A stretch of DNA of 64,000 bases from NCBI RefSeq assembly GCF_025698545.1, contig NC_068573.1:8207874-8271873 (forward strand). The letters run 5' to 3'. The notes below the pieces were generated by a model. The model saw nothing but the letters and a program-made list of their open reading frames with translations, was not told the DNA's origin and ran no database searches. Source of the DNA: Gossypium raimondii (Eukaryota > Streptophyta > Magnoliopsida > Malvales > Malvaceae). A program made the translations under genes and the position numbers. Positions 1 through 11,439 of the stretch are shown in pieces; the stretch's first letter is position 1; the number at the start of each line of letters is the position of its first letter.

Positions 1-428
1 CTAAAATTTTTACCCTTTATTTTTCAAAATTACACAATTGCCCTAACTTTTACAATTTAAACAATTTAGTCCCTTAACCCATAATCAAAAATTGAGAATT
101 CTTTAAAATTCAAGTTTCAACCAATTACTCAAGGCCTCCAAAAAGTCTTAATTATACCTCTAATTCACCATCAAACCCTAAAATTTGGATATTTTAACAA
201 TTTAATCCTTAAATCAAAAACTAATAAAAATTACTTCACAAAACAACCAAATACTACAATCAAAGATTCAAACACATAATTATGATAAAAAAAAAACAAC
301 CAAGATTCATTAATGGCAACTTCTAAAATTTTTAACAGATTCAAAAATTAAGGTACGGGCTAGTTGGACCTAGTTGTAACGATCTCAAAAACATAAAATT
401 ACAAGAAATAGGTGAGAATTGAGCTCAC
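1..428. other. LTR-like non-coding remnant
   Basis: AT-rich sequence with no reading frame. The phrases 'caatttagtccctta' and 'ggtacgggctagttgg' near 60-370 resemble LTR or untranslated parts of plant retrotransposons seen elsewhere in this window (compare 51.5 kb and 58.6 kb, opposite strand). The junction with the copia fragment is near 424. No ends or target duplication can be seen. Confidence 0.35.
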
Positions 429-1134
429 ATGCACCAAGGAAATGAAAATCAAAGCTTGGAGCCCTCTTTCAAGGTTAGAGACGTTGGTTTTGAGGAGGAA
501 CTGGATTCTAACTCAGTTTTTGCTATCACTTTTAACAATGTTCAGGTTATCATACCTATTATTGACCAAGAAGTGAATTCAGTACCTCAACAAGAAAATG
601 CTGAACAACTCCCTATTCAAGATGAGGTAATTGTTCCAAAAGAACAAACTCAATAATCTCAAGAAAAAATGTCATTAAGGAGGTCCACGAGAGAAATGAG
701 AAATGTTATTTCAGATGAATATGTTGTATTTCTCCAAGAACATGAGGATGACAATGGAATGATCGAAGATGGTCCAATCAACTTTCGTCAAGCCATGAAA
801 AGTTCTAATTCTCAAAAGTGGATTGATGGCATGTAAGAAGAGTACAAGTCTATGCAAGACAATAAAGTTTGGGAACTTGTCTCACTACCTGAAAGTGCAA
901 AACCAATTGGCTGTAAATGGATATTTAAAATCAAGAGGGATGAAAATAGTAACATGGAGAGGTATAAGGCACATCTTGTAGCTAAAGGATATGCTCAGAA
1001 AGAATGTATTGATTTTACAGAGACTTTCTCTCCAGTTTCATCAAAAGACTCTTTTAGGACAATCATGACGCTTGTTACTCATCTTGATCTTGAGTTACAT
1101 TAGATGGATGTTAAGACTGGGTTTTTCAATAGTA
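429..1134 (+). pseudogene. Ty1/copia polyprotein fragment (integrase-RT linker and start of RT)
   Basis: This is the 5' part of what remains of a copia pol gene. The first open stretch (429-656) is the low-complexity linker between integrase and reverse transcriptase. After a stop, the frame resumes with the linker end and the RT start, including the motifs KWIDGM, KVWELV, KWIFKIKRD and LVAKGYAQ, with further stops near 833 and 1102. Integrase, protease, gag and the 5' LTR are absent from the window, so the element is truncated at its 5' side. The frame is cut at 1135 by another element and continues at 4615. A typical copia pol is over 1300 codons, so this is a relic. Confidence 0.85.
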
Positions 1135-2064
1135 TGTAACGACCCAAAATCCGTAGGCACCGAAAAAGTGTGTTATCGAGCCTCCGTCTTAGTAAACCGA
1201 GTCCGTAAATAATTATTAGGAGTAATTATGAGTTTGGTTGAGTGTCTAATTAGGTATTAATTGAGTGAATTTAGTCTAATTAAGAATAATTAGGAAAAAG
1301 GACTAAATAGAATAAAGTATAAAATTTAATTATAGATTAAAATAAAATAAAGGGGATTAAATAGGAAATTATGCCTATTTCATTAGACGAGGCGGCAAAT
1401 GGGAAGATTTTTTTGATTATGTATTATACATAAATATTATTATGGTTTTATAATAAAATAGTGATAAATGTCTGGTAGTGATAATAAACATGTGTAAAAT
1501 ACATGAAAATACACTTGTAATATATTTGTATATTTTCTTAAATAATAAGCAAAAGATATTTATTAGTTATTATTATATTATAAAACAAAATAAATAAAGA
1601 CAAGTGTAAGGTGATGATAAAATACAAGTGTGTTCATTAAAATATATTAAAATATGTATATTTGTAATATATGTATTAAATTTACTTATTATTTAAGTAA
1701 TAGATATTTGTTATAATTATATATATTATATTATTGTTAAATTAATAAACAAATATAATATAAAGAAAGTAAAAAGGACTAAAAGGGCAATTAAACCAAA
1801 AACATAAGTTGAAACGGTTAATCTTTAAAAAAATCTGAGATATTTAAGTTTAATGAATATATTATATTATTTAGTAATTAAGATATTTATTATGTTTTAT
1901 TTCATATATTATATTATTATATTATATATATAGTAAAGTAACGAAAGAAAAAAAAAAGGTTAATAGAAACAAAATAGGGGACGAAACAGAAAGCAAAGAA
2001 AAAGAGAAAAGAAAAGAAGTTTGGGGTTTTCAAGGTCCAATTCTAAATTGGTAAGTCAATTTAA

Positions 2065-2666
2065 GGGTCTGTTTGATTGACGGAATTGATTTTCCGAAAA
2101 ATCATTTCCAACTTTTCCAGCGTTTGATTGGCGGAAAACATTTTCTATTTGGAAAATGAACTCCAAAACAAGGAAAAATGGGTTACATTTTAGGGAAAAT
2201 GTCTTACCCTTTCAATTTACGTAAGACATTTTCCGTGCTCTCCTCTCTATCGCCTCCTTCATTCCTTCCTTCATTTCCGTAGAAAACCGCTTCATTTATC
2301 GATTTTCCAAGAACTTGTTTTTTAATTATTCAATACTTGTTTTTTAACACAATTACAAATAATTTATTTGATATTAGTTTTTCAATTTATAACGATTAAT
2401 ATTGTAGCTTAATAATTAAGTATTATTATAAATAAATCATTGCAATATATGTAAAAATAATTTAAAATATAAAAATTTATTAATATATATTAATATATGT
2501 AAAACAACTTTTCGAAAAATATTTTCAAAAATCGCATAGCGCAGAAAATATTTTACATGATTCAATCAAACACCGTAAAATATTTTTCAAGAAATCATTT
2601 TGAGAAAAGTAAAATATTTTCCAAATCATTTTACGGAAAATATTTTCTTGGCAATCAAACAGACCC
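2065..2666. mobile_element. PIF/Harbinger-like MITE
   Basis: A 602 bp element with terminal inverted repeats: it starts GGGTCTGTTTGATTG and ends CAATCAAACAGACCC. It is flanked by taa at 2062-2064 and 2667-2669, the 3 bp duplication typical of PIF/Harbinger (Tourist-like) elements. Sub-terminal inverted repeats of the ggaaaat/attttcc type continue inward. It has no coding capacity. It sits inside the element at 1135-4614, so it inserted later. Confidence 0.85.
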
Positions 2667-3621
2667 TAAGTCTTTTTCTTGTAATTTTGAGTTTTTATGA
2701 ACCTAGAACAAAATATTATTAAGTATATGCTGAAAATTTTGGAAGTTATTAGATTTTTAGACATTAATTTTGCTAGGTAAAAGTGTGAATTAGAAATTGA
2801 GTTAATAAAATTTCTAATTAGAATTGGGAGATGTATTAAATTGTAAAATAAGTTATAAATTTTATATAATAAGGACCAAAATTAAAATAAATTCGAAATT
2901 ATGAAAATATGATAAAATTAGATAGTTAAATGTGAGTTTGGCAAGAAATTGGAGTAGAAAGGAGGTATTAATTGAGATGGAAAAATAAATGAATTTAGTA
3001 GGGATTAAATTGAAATTGAGATGAAAGTAGAGTAGAAATTCAAGTATTAGATGAAAAATTTATATTGTATTAATGATTGTGAAATTATTTTAATTGTTTG
3101 TAGCTAACATCGAGCCTGAAGCATCGGCCCAAAAAGGAAAAGAAAAGATCTTCGAGGATTAAATCCGAAGAGAATTTTGGTTTGTATCACTACAATTCAA
3201 ACTTTATCATTATTATGTGTTTAATTTACTAATTATGTGTGGTAAGTATTTTAAGATAAGTGTTTAGTAAAATGAAAATTTATGATTGGGTATTGAAATT
3301 AAGACTGATACTGAACTGCATTATGGAATACTGAATATTGTTTTTGAGTACTAAATTGAATTGTGAAGTTACTGAATATTGTTATGTGTACTGCATTGAA
3401 CTGTGAAATTACTGAAGTAATGAATTACTGCAATACTGTGAAACTGATTGAAATAAGGAATTATAATTGATACCGAACTAAGATGGAAATTGTATTGAAA
3501 AGTGAATTAAATACCCTATTAACTAGTCGGGCTAGTCGGATATAGTTGGCATGCCATGGGATATGGAAGAGTACGGGTTTTTGCCGGCTTACTGATCAGG
3601 CATTTATATGCCGACTACTGT

Positions 3622-3720
3622 TACTGTTACCGATTCGACACTTTGTGTGTTGAATACTGTTACCGTTATTGTTACAGATTCAGCACTTTGTGTGTTGAAT
3701 ACTGTTACTGTTACTGCTAC
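3622..3720. repeat. Short tandem repeat inside LTR
   Basis: Two copies of a unit of about 48 bp share 'cactttgtgtgttgaatactg' type sequence (quoted in part), followed by tactgttactg triplets. Such internal tandem repeats are common in plant LTRs and are compared with the 40 bp array at 59.23 kb. Confidence 0.6.
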
Positions 3721-4614
3721 CGTTACTAATTATTGTTTAGGTGTTGTGTACCGTTAAGGTACAATGTGTAGTACTAGTGTGTTGGTTGGAATTCGTGTAT
3801 CCGCCGAGTCCGAGTCAAGTTAATAAGGGCAAATGAAATAAATTTACTGATAAAACTAAATTTGAATGATATGACATATGTGAAAGGTGAGAATTGAAAT
3901 AAAGAAATAAGAATAGTATATATATATAATCAAATGATAATATAAAAGACTGAATTGTTCATTAAGTGATGATAATTGTAATGTAAAAGTATGTGTGTGT
4001 GATTTAATGTATTTAAATATAAATTGAATTATAGTGATACCACTGAGTATATGTATACTCAAAGATACGGTTGTTTCGTGTTGTGAGTTGTAGAAGTCAA
4101 ATCTTGAACCAAAGATCCAAAGCTAGACCCGACTTCAGCAAACTTTTGGTGATGTATATTTTCTTTTGGTAATATGACATGTACATAGGATGTATATAAA
4201 GGTTATTATGTTTTGAATATAAATAGTTAAAAATGTTAGTAGTACAAGTCTAAGAATTATAATGAAAGAAGTTTATCCATTTCAATTTAATTAGTACATT
4301 GATAAATTTAAATTGATATTATATTGAATTGGTTGAATTGGTTATTTTTGGAAATGGATACAGTTTTGTTTGCAGGGGGTTTTATGTGAAAATAAGCAGA
4401 AGTGTTGTCGCAAAAAAAAATTACGGAGTACTTGAACGAGTCCCATTTCACTTTTAATACATGTTTTAGACTTCGAGAGTTCATTATAAGGACTTAGTTA
4501 TTCAATTATACTATGAATGTCATTTTATTTATGAATTATTCGTAAGTTGTCTGATATGTTCGATAATACCTCATAACCCTGTTCTGGCACGGTTCGGGGT
4601 TAGGGGGTATTACA

Positions 4615-5660
4615 TAGTGACATTGAAGAAACAATTCATATGGTACAACTAGAAAACTTTGAGTCGAGAGACCTAAAGAATATGGTTTGCAAATTAACAA
4701 AATCTATCTATGGACTCAAACAAGCTTCCCGTCAATGGAACCACAAGTTTCATCAAGTAATTGTCTCGTTCGGTTTTGAGATGAATATTATTGATGATTG
4801 TGTGTATCACAAATTCAATATAAGTATATATTCCTAGTTCTATATGTCAATGACATTTTGCTTGCCACTAATGATATAGGCTTATTGCATGAAACCAATA
4901 AGTTTTTATCTAAGCATTTTGAGATTAAAGATCTTGGGGATGCTTATTTTATTTTAGGAATTCAGATACATCAAGATCGATCTTGGGGTATTCTTGGATT
5001 GTCACAAAAGAGTTATATCGATAAAGTACTAAAAAGGTTTGGCATGCAAGGTTGTAGGCCAAGTGACACCACTATTACTAAAGAAGACAAATTTAATCTT
5101 ACTCAGTGCCCTAAAAGTAACCTTGAAATTCAAGAAAAGCAAAAGATTCCCTATGCATCAGTTGTTCGGAGTCTAATGTACGCTCAAGTATGTACGTGTC
5201 TGGATATTGCGTACATTGTTAGGATGTTAGGCAGACATTTAAGCAACTTAATATGGGCCATTGGATAGCAACCAAGAGGGTTATGAGATATCTTTAGAGA
5301 ACAAAAGATTACATGCTCACATATTAGAGGTTTGATAAGTTAAAGATCATCAGGTATACAAACTTTGATTTTAATGGAATATTGATGCAAAATTTTACCA
5401 CTAGGGTGCAAAATTGTGATAATAATTGGTAGTATTTTATTCCAATAACAACAGGAGCACATCAAAGTCAAAGCACATAGACTTTAAGTTCCTGGTTGTT
5501 AAAGTAAAAGTTCAAAGTTGTTAGGTACTTATAAAGCATATTAGGACAAACTTCATGATTGCGAACCTGCTTACTAAGGGACTACACCCAAGGTTTTATA
5601 AGTGCACACTACTCATATGGGTGTATTGTCATTATAAGATATTCAGTTTTAGTGGGAGTT
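4615..5660 (+). pseudogene. Ty1/copia polyprotein fragment (RT core to RNase H)
   Basis: Continuation of the copia pol gene cut at 1134. The segment at 4640-4837 carries SIYGLKQASRQW, the highly conserved copia RT motif. After a frameshift, 4830-5268 gives LYVNDILLA (the YVDD catalytic motif, here YVND), followed by KDLGDAYFILGIQI and SYIDKVLKRFGM. Past further stops, SKSKHIDFKFLVVK and ANLLTKGLHP near 5460-5590 mark the end of RNase H. Frameshifts and stops make it inactive. The YVND substitution changes the first aspartate of the catalytic pair. Confidence 0.85.
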
Positions 5661-6080
5661 TTTAATTTTAAATATTTTTCTGTTATAGACAAATTTTCGA
5701 TTATTTCAACTTAAGGTTATTTTCTACAAAAATAAAGGTTATTTGGTTTATTCACACTCTGATTTTGGTAAGGTTTGATCTCACTAAGGTTAAGGAGGGC
5801 CAGTCAGAAATAGGAATGTTTGGTTCACATTGCATGTAATTTTCATGCTACACATCCATATTTGATCTATGACATTTGGTTATGTTAATATACGTGATCA
5901 GGGATGGACTTAGTTACGATATATGTAACGAAAGTCGTCTTGATTCTACGCTAATATAGTTAATGGACGAGATTGTTCGAAATAACTTTTGGATATGATA
6001 GTAAAGTTTTGAGCTCATAAGATTATATAATGACATGTAATTATAGAGTAATTAATATATATGTGGTCCAAGTGAGAGAT
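5661..6080 (+). other. Copia 3' untranslated region with polypurine tract
   Basis: Non-coding spacer between the end of copia RNase H and the 3' LTR. The purine-rich string aagtgagagat at 6070-6080 lies directly before the LTR, as expected for the plus-strand primer (polypurine tract). A second purine run, agtgggag, lies at 5651-5658. Confidence 0.55.
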
Positions 6081-6566
6081 TGTTGGAAAATATGGACATC
6101 ACATATATAATAATAGTAATTACATGTATATTATTTACTATCATAAAAGATTATCTAAATTAAAAGTGATCTAATTTGGTTAAATTTTATTAAGCTTTAG
6201 TTATCAAATAATGTATGGGTTAAATATGTGTAGATACTCTAGTAACTACATTCTAATTGATGATGGGTTTATTAGAAATTAGGGTCAATATGCAAAAGTT
6301 ATATATTAAGGTTATGGTCCCCAAATTACACATACCTAACTTTTCTAATATCCCATCTCATCTTTAGAAAAGAGAGTCACATTTATAGATTACTTGTGTG
6401 CTAATTTGGAAGATCAAAACTATAAGATCCGAAGATTTCAAGAAATTGATGGATTTAGGTATGCTTCTGCATCTAGTTTTATTTTTTAGTTTTATTCTTG
6501 ATGATCTGACATGATAAATCTTAATTTGTTAAGTTTTATATTATATCTTATTTTACAGTTCTAACA
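6081..6566 (+). mobile_element. Copia 3' LTR
   Basis: A 486 bp segment starting TGTTGGAA and ending TTCTAACA, near-perfect inverted ends with TG..CA. It follows a polypurine tract and lies downstream of copia pol on the same strand. No 5' LTR is in the window, so identity between LTRs, and hence age, cannot be judged. Confidence 0.7.
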
Positions 6567-6923
6567 TTTGGGTCAAACTAAATACTCGAGCTTAAAGTTT
6601 TTTTTTTTTTGCGAAATTCGAATGGTGACAAGCTAGGTAAAGACGGATAGAGGCCATAATCGAAATATTAGAACAATTGAGCGATGGATTTGAAAGATGT
6701 AAGGAGCCTATATTTCTAGTTTCAAATATTCAAATGGCTTAAGGCAAACCCATTCTAATGATAATTATAAATAATAATAAAAATTGAGAGAGATGAATGA
6801 AGGCTTGTGGCTCTAGTGTTGAAAGAAAAGAGAAAAATGATGGCTTTTAATACCTAAAAGGAAAAAGGGTTAGGCGTAAAAAGAAAAGGTGATGAATGAT
6901 GATGATGTTGAAGCTAATGTTGT

Positions 6924-6979
6924 GTTATTTATTGCTTTTCAGATGAGCTTTTGATTTTTTCTGAAAAACAATAAATAAC
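6924..6979. repeat. Hairpin, 19 bp arms
   Basis: gttatttattgcttttcag at 6924-6942 pairs with ctgaaaaacaataaataac at 6961-6979, with one mismatch and an 18-base loop. It lies at the left end of the MITE. Confidence 0.8.
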
Positions 6980-7011
6980 AGACATCATTTCAGAAAAATT
7001 TTTAACTTAAA

Positions 7012-7080
7012 AAAGGCACTTTTTGGCAGATAGAGAAGTTAAAAATTTTAACTTCTCCATCTGCCAAAAGTGCTTTTGGC
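7012..7080. repeat. Long near-perfect hairpin
   Basis: Arms of about 34 bp meet at the centre gttaaaaattttaac (about 7045). Each arm contains ggcag, then gagaagttaaaa or its complement, with only a few mismatches. It is a second inverted repeat nested in the MITE and could yield a small-RNA-like hairpin if transcribed. Confidence 0.8.
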
Positions 7081-8668
7081 TTCTATTTTCATTTTTAACC
7101 TTTGTCTTCTCCCAAAATTTTTAGTATTTATATTTGGTATATAAATATTATCCCTTTTTAAAACTTTAATCTAAATATATGTAATATTTTAATTTGTTAG
7201 GTTTATATTTTCTATGTTATGTTAATATCTAATATGAGTTATATATTCAAATACATTTTAAAATAAAATAATACAAATATGTTAAAAGCATTAATTAAAA
7301 ATAAAAAATAATTTTAAAATAATACAATTGTGTCAATATCTAATTACAAATATTTAATTATTATATTTAAATATTTAAATATAGTTTATATATTCTAATT
7401 AAATTTAATAAATAAATAATATTAATTACTTATAAATATTTAAAATTAATAGTATATATTAAAATATTAACAATAAGTTATAATAAATTATTTTTATAAT
7501 TTTGCAAAATATCATAATATTAACTAATTTGAACATTATTTAAATACATATTTGTTATTTTATAATATCATGTCTAAAATGGATATTTTATTTTTCAAAA
7601 AGCACTTCTCAAAAACACTTCTCAAAAGTAATTTTCCACGACACTTTTCAAAAGCAATGAAGAACTGGCCCTAACGCATGAGATGGAAAATTTTGGTGAA
7701 AACAACGAAAAAGGGAAGAAACCCAAATAGCTTTTTTGCCAATGTTATAAAATAATTAAATGTATTCAATAAATTTTTGTAGTTGTGATGGTTTTAATTG
7801 TTGAATTAATTAAAATTAAAACTAAATTGATAAATGTGTAAGTTTTGAGAATTAAAAGTGTTATTGTATAAATTTAAAAGGTCACATCATTATTTTTATT
7901 AATAATTTAATGAAGGTAGATCAAAACAAAATCAACCGAAAACATTAATGATAAAATTGAATGTTTTCATAGTTTGATGACAAAAAAGAAACACCACTAA
8001 TAGTTAAGTGACTAATTATATAATATATCTTAATTTTTTTATAAAATGCCATATTTGATATTTATCATGATTATTTTTATATTAATATTTAAAATTAGGG
8101 GTAGGTTTACCAAATTCTAGTAAATGGTTAATGAGAAATGGGAGTTAGCTCATTAATGTACTTCACATTTTATTTTCATCTTTTGTCAATTTTACCCTTA
8201 TTTATTTTTGTCTTTTAGTCATACTTACAATTATTTGTTTGGAGTACGAATCTCACATCATAATGAAATAAGAAAAGATATGACAAATAATGTCACATGT
8301 TACTTTGGAAAAGTTAAAGGCATGTTTGGTTGGAGAAGCATTCTATACATAATATTATTGCGAATGAACGAACACAAAAATCAAGTTTCCATTTTCAAAA
8401 CCTCTTTATAGTTTTAATTATGTTCTTAATATTTATTTAAATGAAATAAAAGTTTAAATACTTTTATGATTGTTGCTAACAATCTCTTGATTTAGTGAAA
8501 AAAAGCATTATGTTGTAAATACGATAGCATTCTCCTTCTTATTTAAGAGAAAGAGAGAGATTTATCTTCAGTCATTTCAAAATTAAAGTCTGGAAAAACT
8601 TCAAGTGATCCAAATGGTTAAGAGTAAGGTCTCTAACAATAAAATCATATTTTTAAACAAAACTAATA

Positions 8669-9382
8669 TTGGCCTAATAACAAATTTGATCTCAAATTTA
8701 AAAATTTAATAAATTTAGCCCTTAATGTTTACAAAATTTTTCATTTTAGTCCTAAATATAAAAATTATAAAACTATTTAACAAATCTTAAAATTTTAAAA
8801 GTAAATATAAAAACATTTTCAAGTTTTTGTACCCAAAATGACTTTCACAATGTCTTTCATTTTTTTCTTTCATTCAATTGACGAAATTGGAGATATCAAC
8901 TGCTATGGCCTTCACCTGCAAGAGAATGCTAGAGCCTAAAATTGATACTATCTTTATGGCAAAAAGTACGGCCGTCGGAGTTGGTGTCATTAACTCAACC
9001 ATTTGTCTAAGTTTTTAAATTTGTAAATTTTGAGTTTCTTTCTAGATTTTAATAAGCATTTTAGAAGAATAATGTTGCAAAAAAAAAAGGACTAAATCAA
9101 AAGAGATTGAATAAAAAATAGTTTTACTTTTGGGTTTTTGACATGTTTGGTTGATGAGAAAATGAATATGGTTGATAAGAAAAGGTAAATATAAATAATA
9201 CAAATTTCAAAATTAAATACAATTTTTAAAAATATTTTTAAATATACTTTTAGAAATTTTAGAATTAGAACTAAAATGAAAAATTTTGTAAACATTAAGG
9301 GATAAATTTGTTGATTTTTTAGATTTAAGATCAAATTAATAGAATGAGTAAATAATTGAGAGCTAAAATGTTATTAGGCCAA
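8669..9382. mobile_element. MITE with long inverted repeats, TA flanks
   Basis: A 714 bp element starting TTGGCCTAATAAC and ending GTTATTAGGCCAA. The inverted similarity extends about 130-150 bp inward (for example cccttaatgtttacaaaa and its complement near 9290), with an indel of about 30 bp. It is flanked by TA at 8667-8668 and 9383-9384, consistent with a Tc1/mariner-type duplication. The minus-strand frame at 9092-9334 falls inside an inverted repeat and is not a gene. Confidence 0.75.
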
Positions 9383-11084
9383 TAAAACAAAACCCACATT
9401 AGACTTCTTTTGACAACTAACAGGTAACTGATTAAATTGAAATTTTAATAGTTGGGTGACCAAAATAAAACTAATTGAATAGTTGGATGACTATCCTTGT
9501 ACTTTACCCATATATTTTAAAATTAAATTAGGTAATACTAATTTATTATTATTTTATACGCACATTCGCAAAGATAAAAAAAATAGTTTATATATATTTG
9601 AAGGTATATTTATATTTTTAAGGTGTATTTATATAAAATTTTGTTTGTTAATGATCATGTTATATAAATTTCAATATATCTATAAATTGTTATTATAAAT
9701 TTATATTAATTTTTGGGTAAACTATACCAGTAGCCACTCAATTATTAGCGTCCTTTTGTTTTGGTCGTCAAACTATAGAAACTTTTAATTTCGTCATTAA
9801 TATTTTCGATTAATTCTATTTTAGTCATCATTCGTTAAATTGTTATCGGAAATATGACGACATTACCTTTTGAATTTATGCAATAACACTTTTAGTCCCC
9901 AAAATTATACATTCTACTAATTTAGTCTTAATTCTAAATAATTTAACAAGTTTAATATTTCATATTTACGAATTTTATTAATTCAGTCCCTGAACATTTT
10001 TTTTTAGTTATGTAGCAATTCTAACCAATAAAAATGGCATATAGATAGAAAATAATCAATTGATGTGTAACATATCATTTAACTATCAATTTGTTTAAAT
10101 TTTCAATAAATAAAATTTGTTATTATTTATTTAATTTATTTTAAACCCAAAAAATGTTGGTAATTATTTTTCAAAAAGGGTGATGGTACTGTTGGTGACC
10201 ACCATCATCGACAGTTTTTTTTTTCAAAAAACCATTAATAACAAGCTGAAGCCACCTTGACTGACCCAACCAAAACTACATAGCCTCTATCTTGAACTCG
10301 CTAACCAACCCAAACCAGAGAGAAAAAAGAACTAAAGGAACCCCAAAGGCTTTAGGTCAAACCAAATACTCCGGCTTGAACCATTTTTTCTTGATTCATT
10401 TTTATTTATTTAATTTTTTTATTTAATCAATTTTTATGTTTGGTTTAATTGGTTTATTCGATCAATTTTTAATTTTAATATTTTAAATTGAATAAACCGA
10501 ATGAGCCATGATTCATTTGCTTGCTTACCTAAACTTAAATTTAAACTTTAGACTTTCACGCTTTAAAAAGCCTAAACCCATTAATATTTAAAACTTAAAT
10601 TAATAATTTAAATTTTTATGATATTTATTTTAATTTTATTATTTAATATATATATACATATATATAACAAAATTGATATATTCCTATTAAGAATAGTAGA
10701 AGGCATGAAATTGTATGTTGCACATGTAATAAAATAAATATTTTTGAGTTCATTAAAATTATTTTATTTAATTTTAATATTTTATAATGAATTGGAAATA
10801 AAATAAATTTAAAAGTAATACAATATATTAAATTGAAGAAAGAAGATAATTATGTGAAAAATTAAAGAAATAAAATTATAAGTACTTCAATTAGAAACTT
10901 GTTTTTAACTAAAAAAAAAGTTAAAAATCGAAAAACTGAATTGAACCAAAAAAGCTTCGGTTAGGTTTATTCGGTTGTGCTCTCCAAGTAAATTCGATTT
11001 TATTTGGTTTACATAAATAGTTTGATTTATTTAATTTTTTGTATAAAAATCAAATCGATGGAATGCACGCACCTACTAGATTTT
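9383..11084. other. Intergenic, decayed repeats
   Basis: No gene is supported. AT-rich sequence contains short pieces of a common repeat (gtgaccaaaataaaa near 9457, and 'gggtaaactataccagtag' near 9714), also present in copies A and B. The small frames here are low-complexity and not taken as genes. Confidence 0.5.
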
Positions 11085-11430
11085 TTGGTATACATGAACT
11101 ATGATTTAACGTGTAATTGTATACATGAACTTTGATTCGAGTAATTTTATACATGAAATTTTGATTTGATCAAATTCTTATAAATTATTAACACAATTAT
11201 TGATATAACATCATTTTATGTTTATATATTGCATACATAAATATTTATATTTATTCAATATAAAAATAAATTGATGATTATTTATTTAAATGTGTATGAT
11301 TAAATCAAAATTAAAGTTTCAAGTATATATTTGAACCACGTTAGAGTTTCACGTGTATAATTGCACCAAATTAAAGTTTATATATACAATTGCACATTAA
11401 ATCAAAGTTCATGTATAACTTTGAGATTTA
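11085..11430. repeat. Interspersed repeat family R1, copy 1
   Basis: Shares order and wording with 28000-28600 and 31310-31620: (c)atgaactttgatt.., then tatacatgaaattttgattt, then taaattattaacac, then ttttatgttta..gcatacat. The three copies are diverged, non-coding and lack clear ends. Confidence 0.65.
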
Positions 11431-11439
11431 TTCTTTAAT

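Larger units (their letters stand above)
1135..4614. mobile_element. Nested LTR-type element, probable solo LTR
   Basis: A non-coding insert splits the copia RT frame. It begins TGTAACGACCC and ends GGTATTACA. The flanks are tagta (1130-1134) and tagtg (4615-4619), a 5 bp duplication with one mismatch. The copia reading frame resumes directly after it, which fixes the boundaries independently. No gag or pol frame is present, so it is best read as a solo LTR of about 2.9 kb enlarged by the MITE at 2065-2666. It could instead be a short non-autonomous element. Confidence 0.75.
6918..7671. mobile_element. PIF/Harbinger-like MITE, copy 1 of a family
   Basis: A 754 bp insert in copy A, flanked by taa at 6915-6917 and 7672-7674. 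The end sequences match inverted over attgctttt and its neighbours. The interior (7140-7600) matches 14816-15150, so this and the element at 14597-15207 are one family. Copy B at about 11501-11510 shows the uninterrupted site. Two internal hairpins, 6924-6979 and 7012-7080, are unusual for the family. Confidence 0.7.
6780..8450. repeat. Dispersed segment, copy A
   Basis: First of three diverged copies of a non-coding segment (B at 11440-12745, C at 13750-15440). Shared landmarks with B include gatga(t/c)gttgaagctaatg, ttggtgaaaacaa, ctagtaaat(g/a)gttaatgaga and gagtacgaatctca. Copy A carries a MITE (6918-7671) absent from B and lacks the SINE present in B. The short frame at 8208-8411 lies in this repeat and is not regarded as a gene. 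Confidence 0.7.

Noticed and set aside
8208..8411. Plus-strand frame of 67 codons
   Set aside because: Lies in the three-copy repeat and is not kept open in copies B and C.
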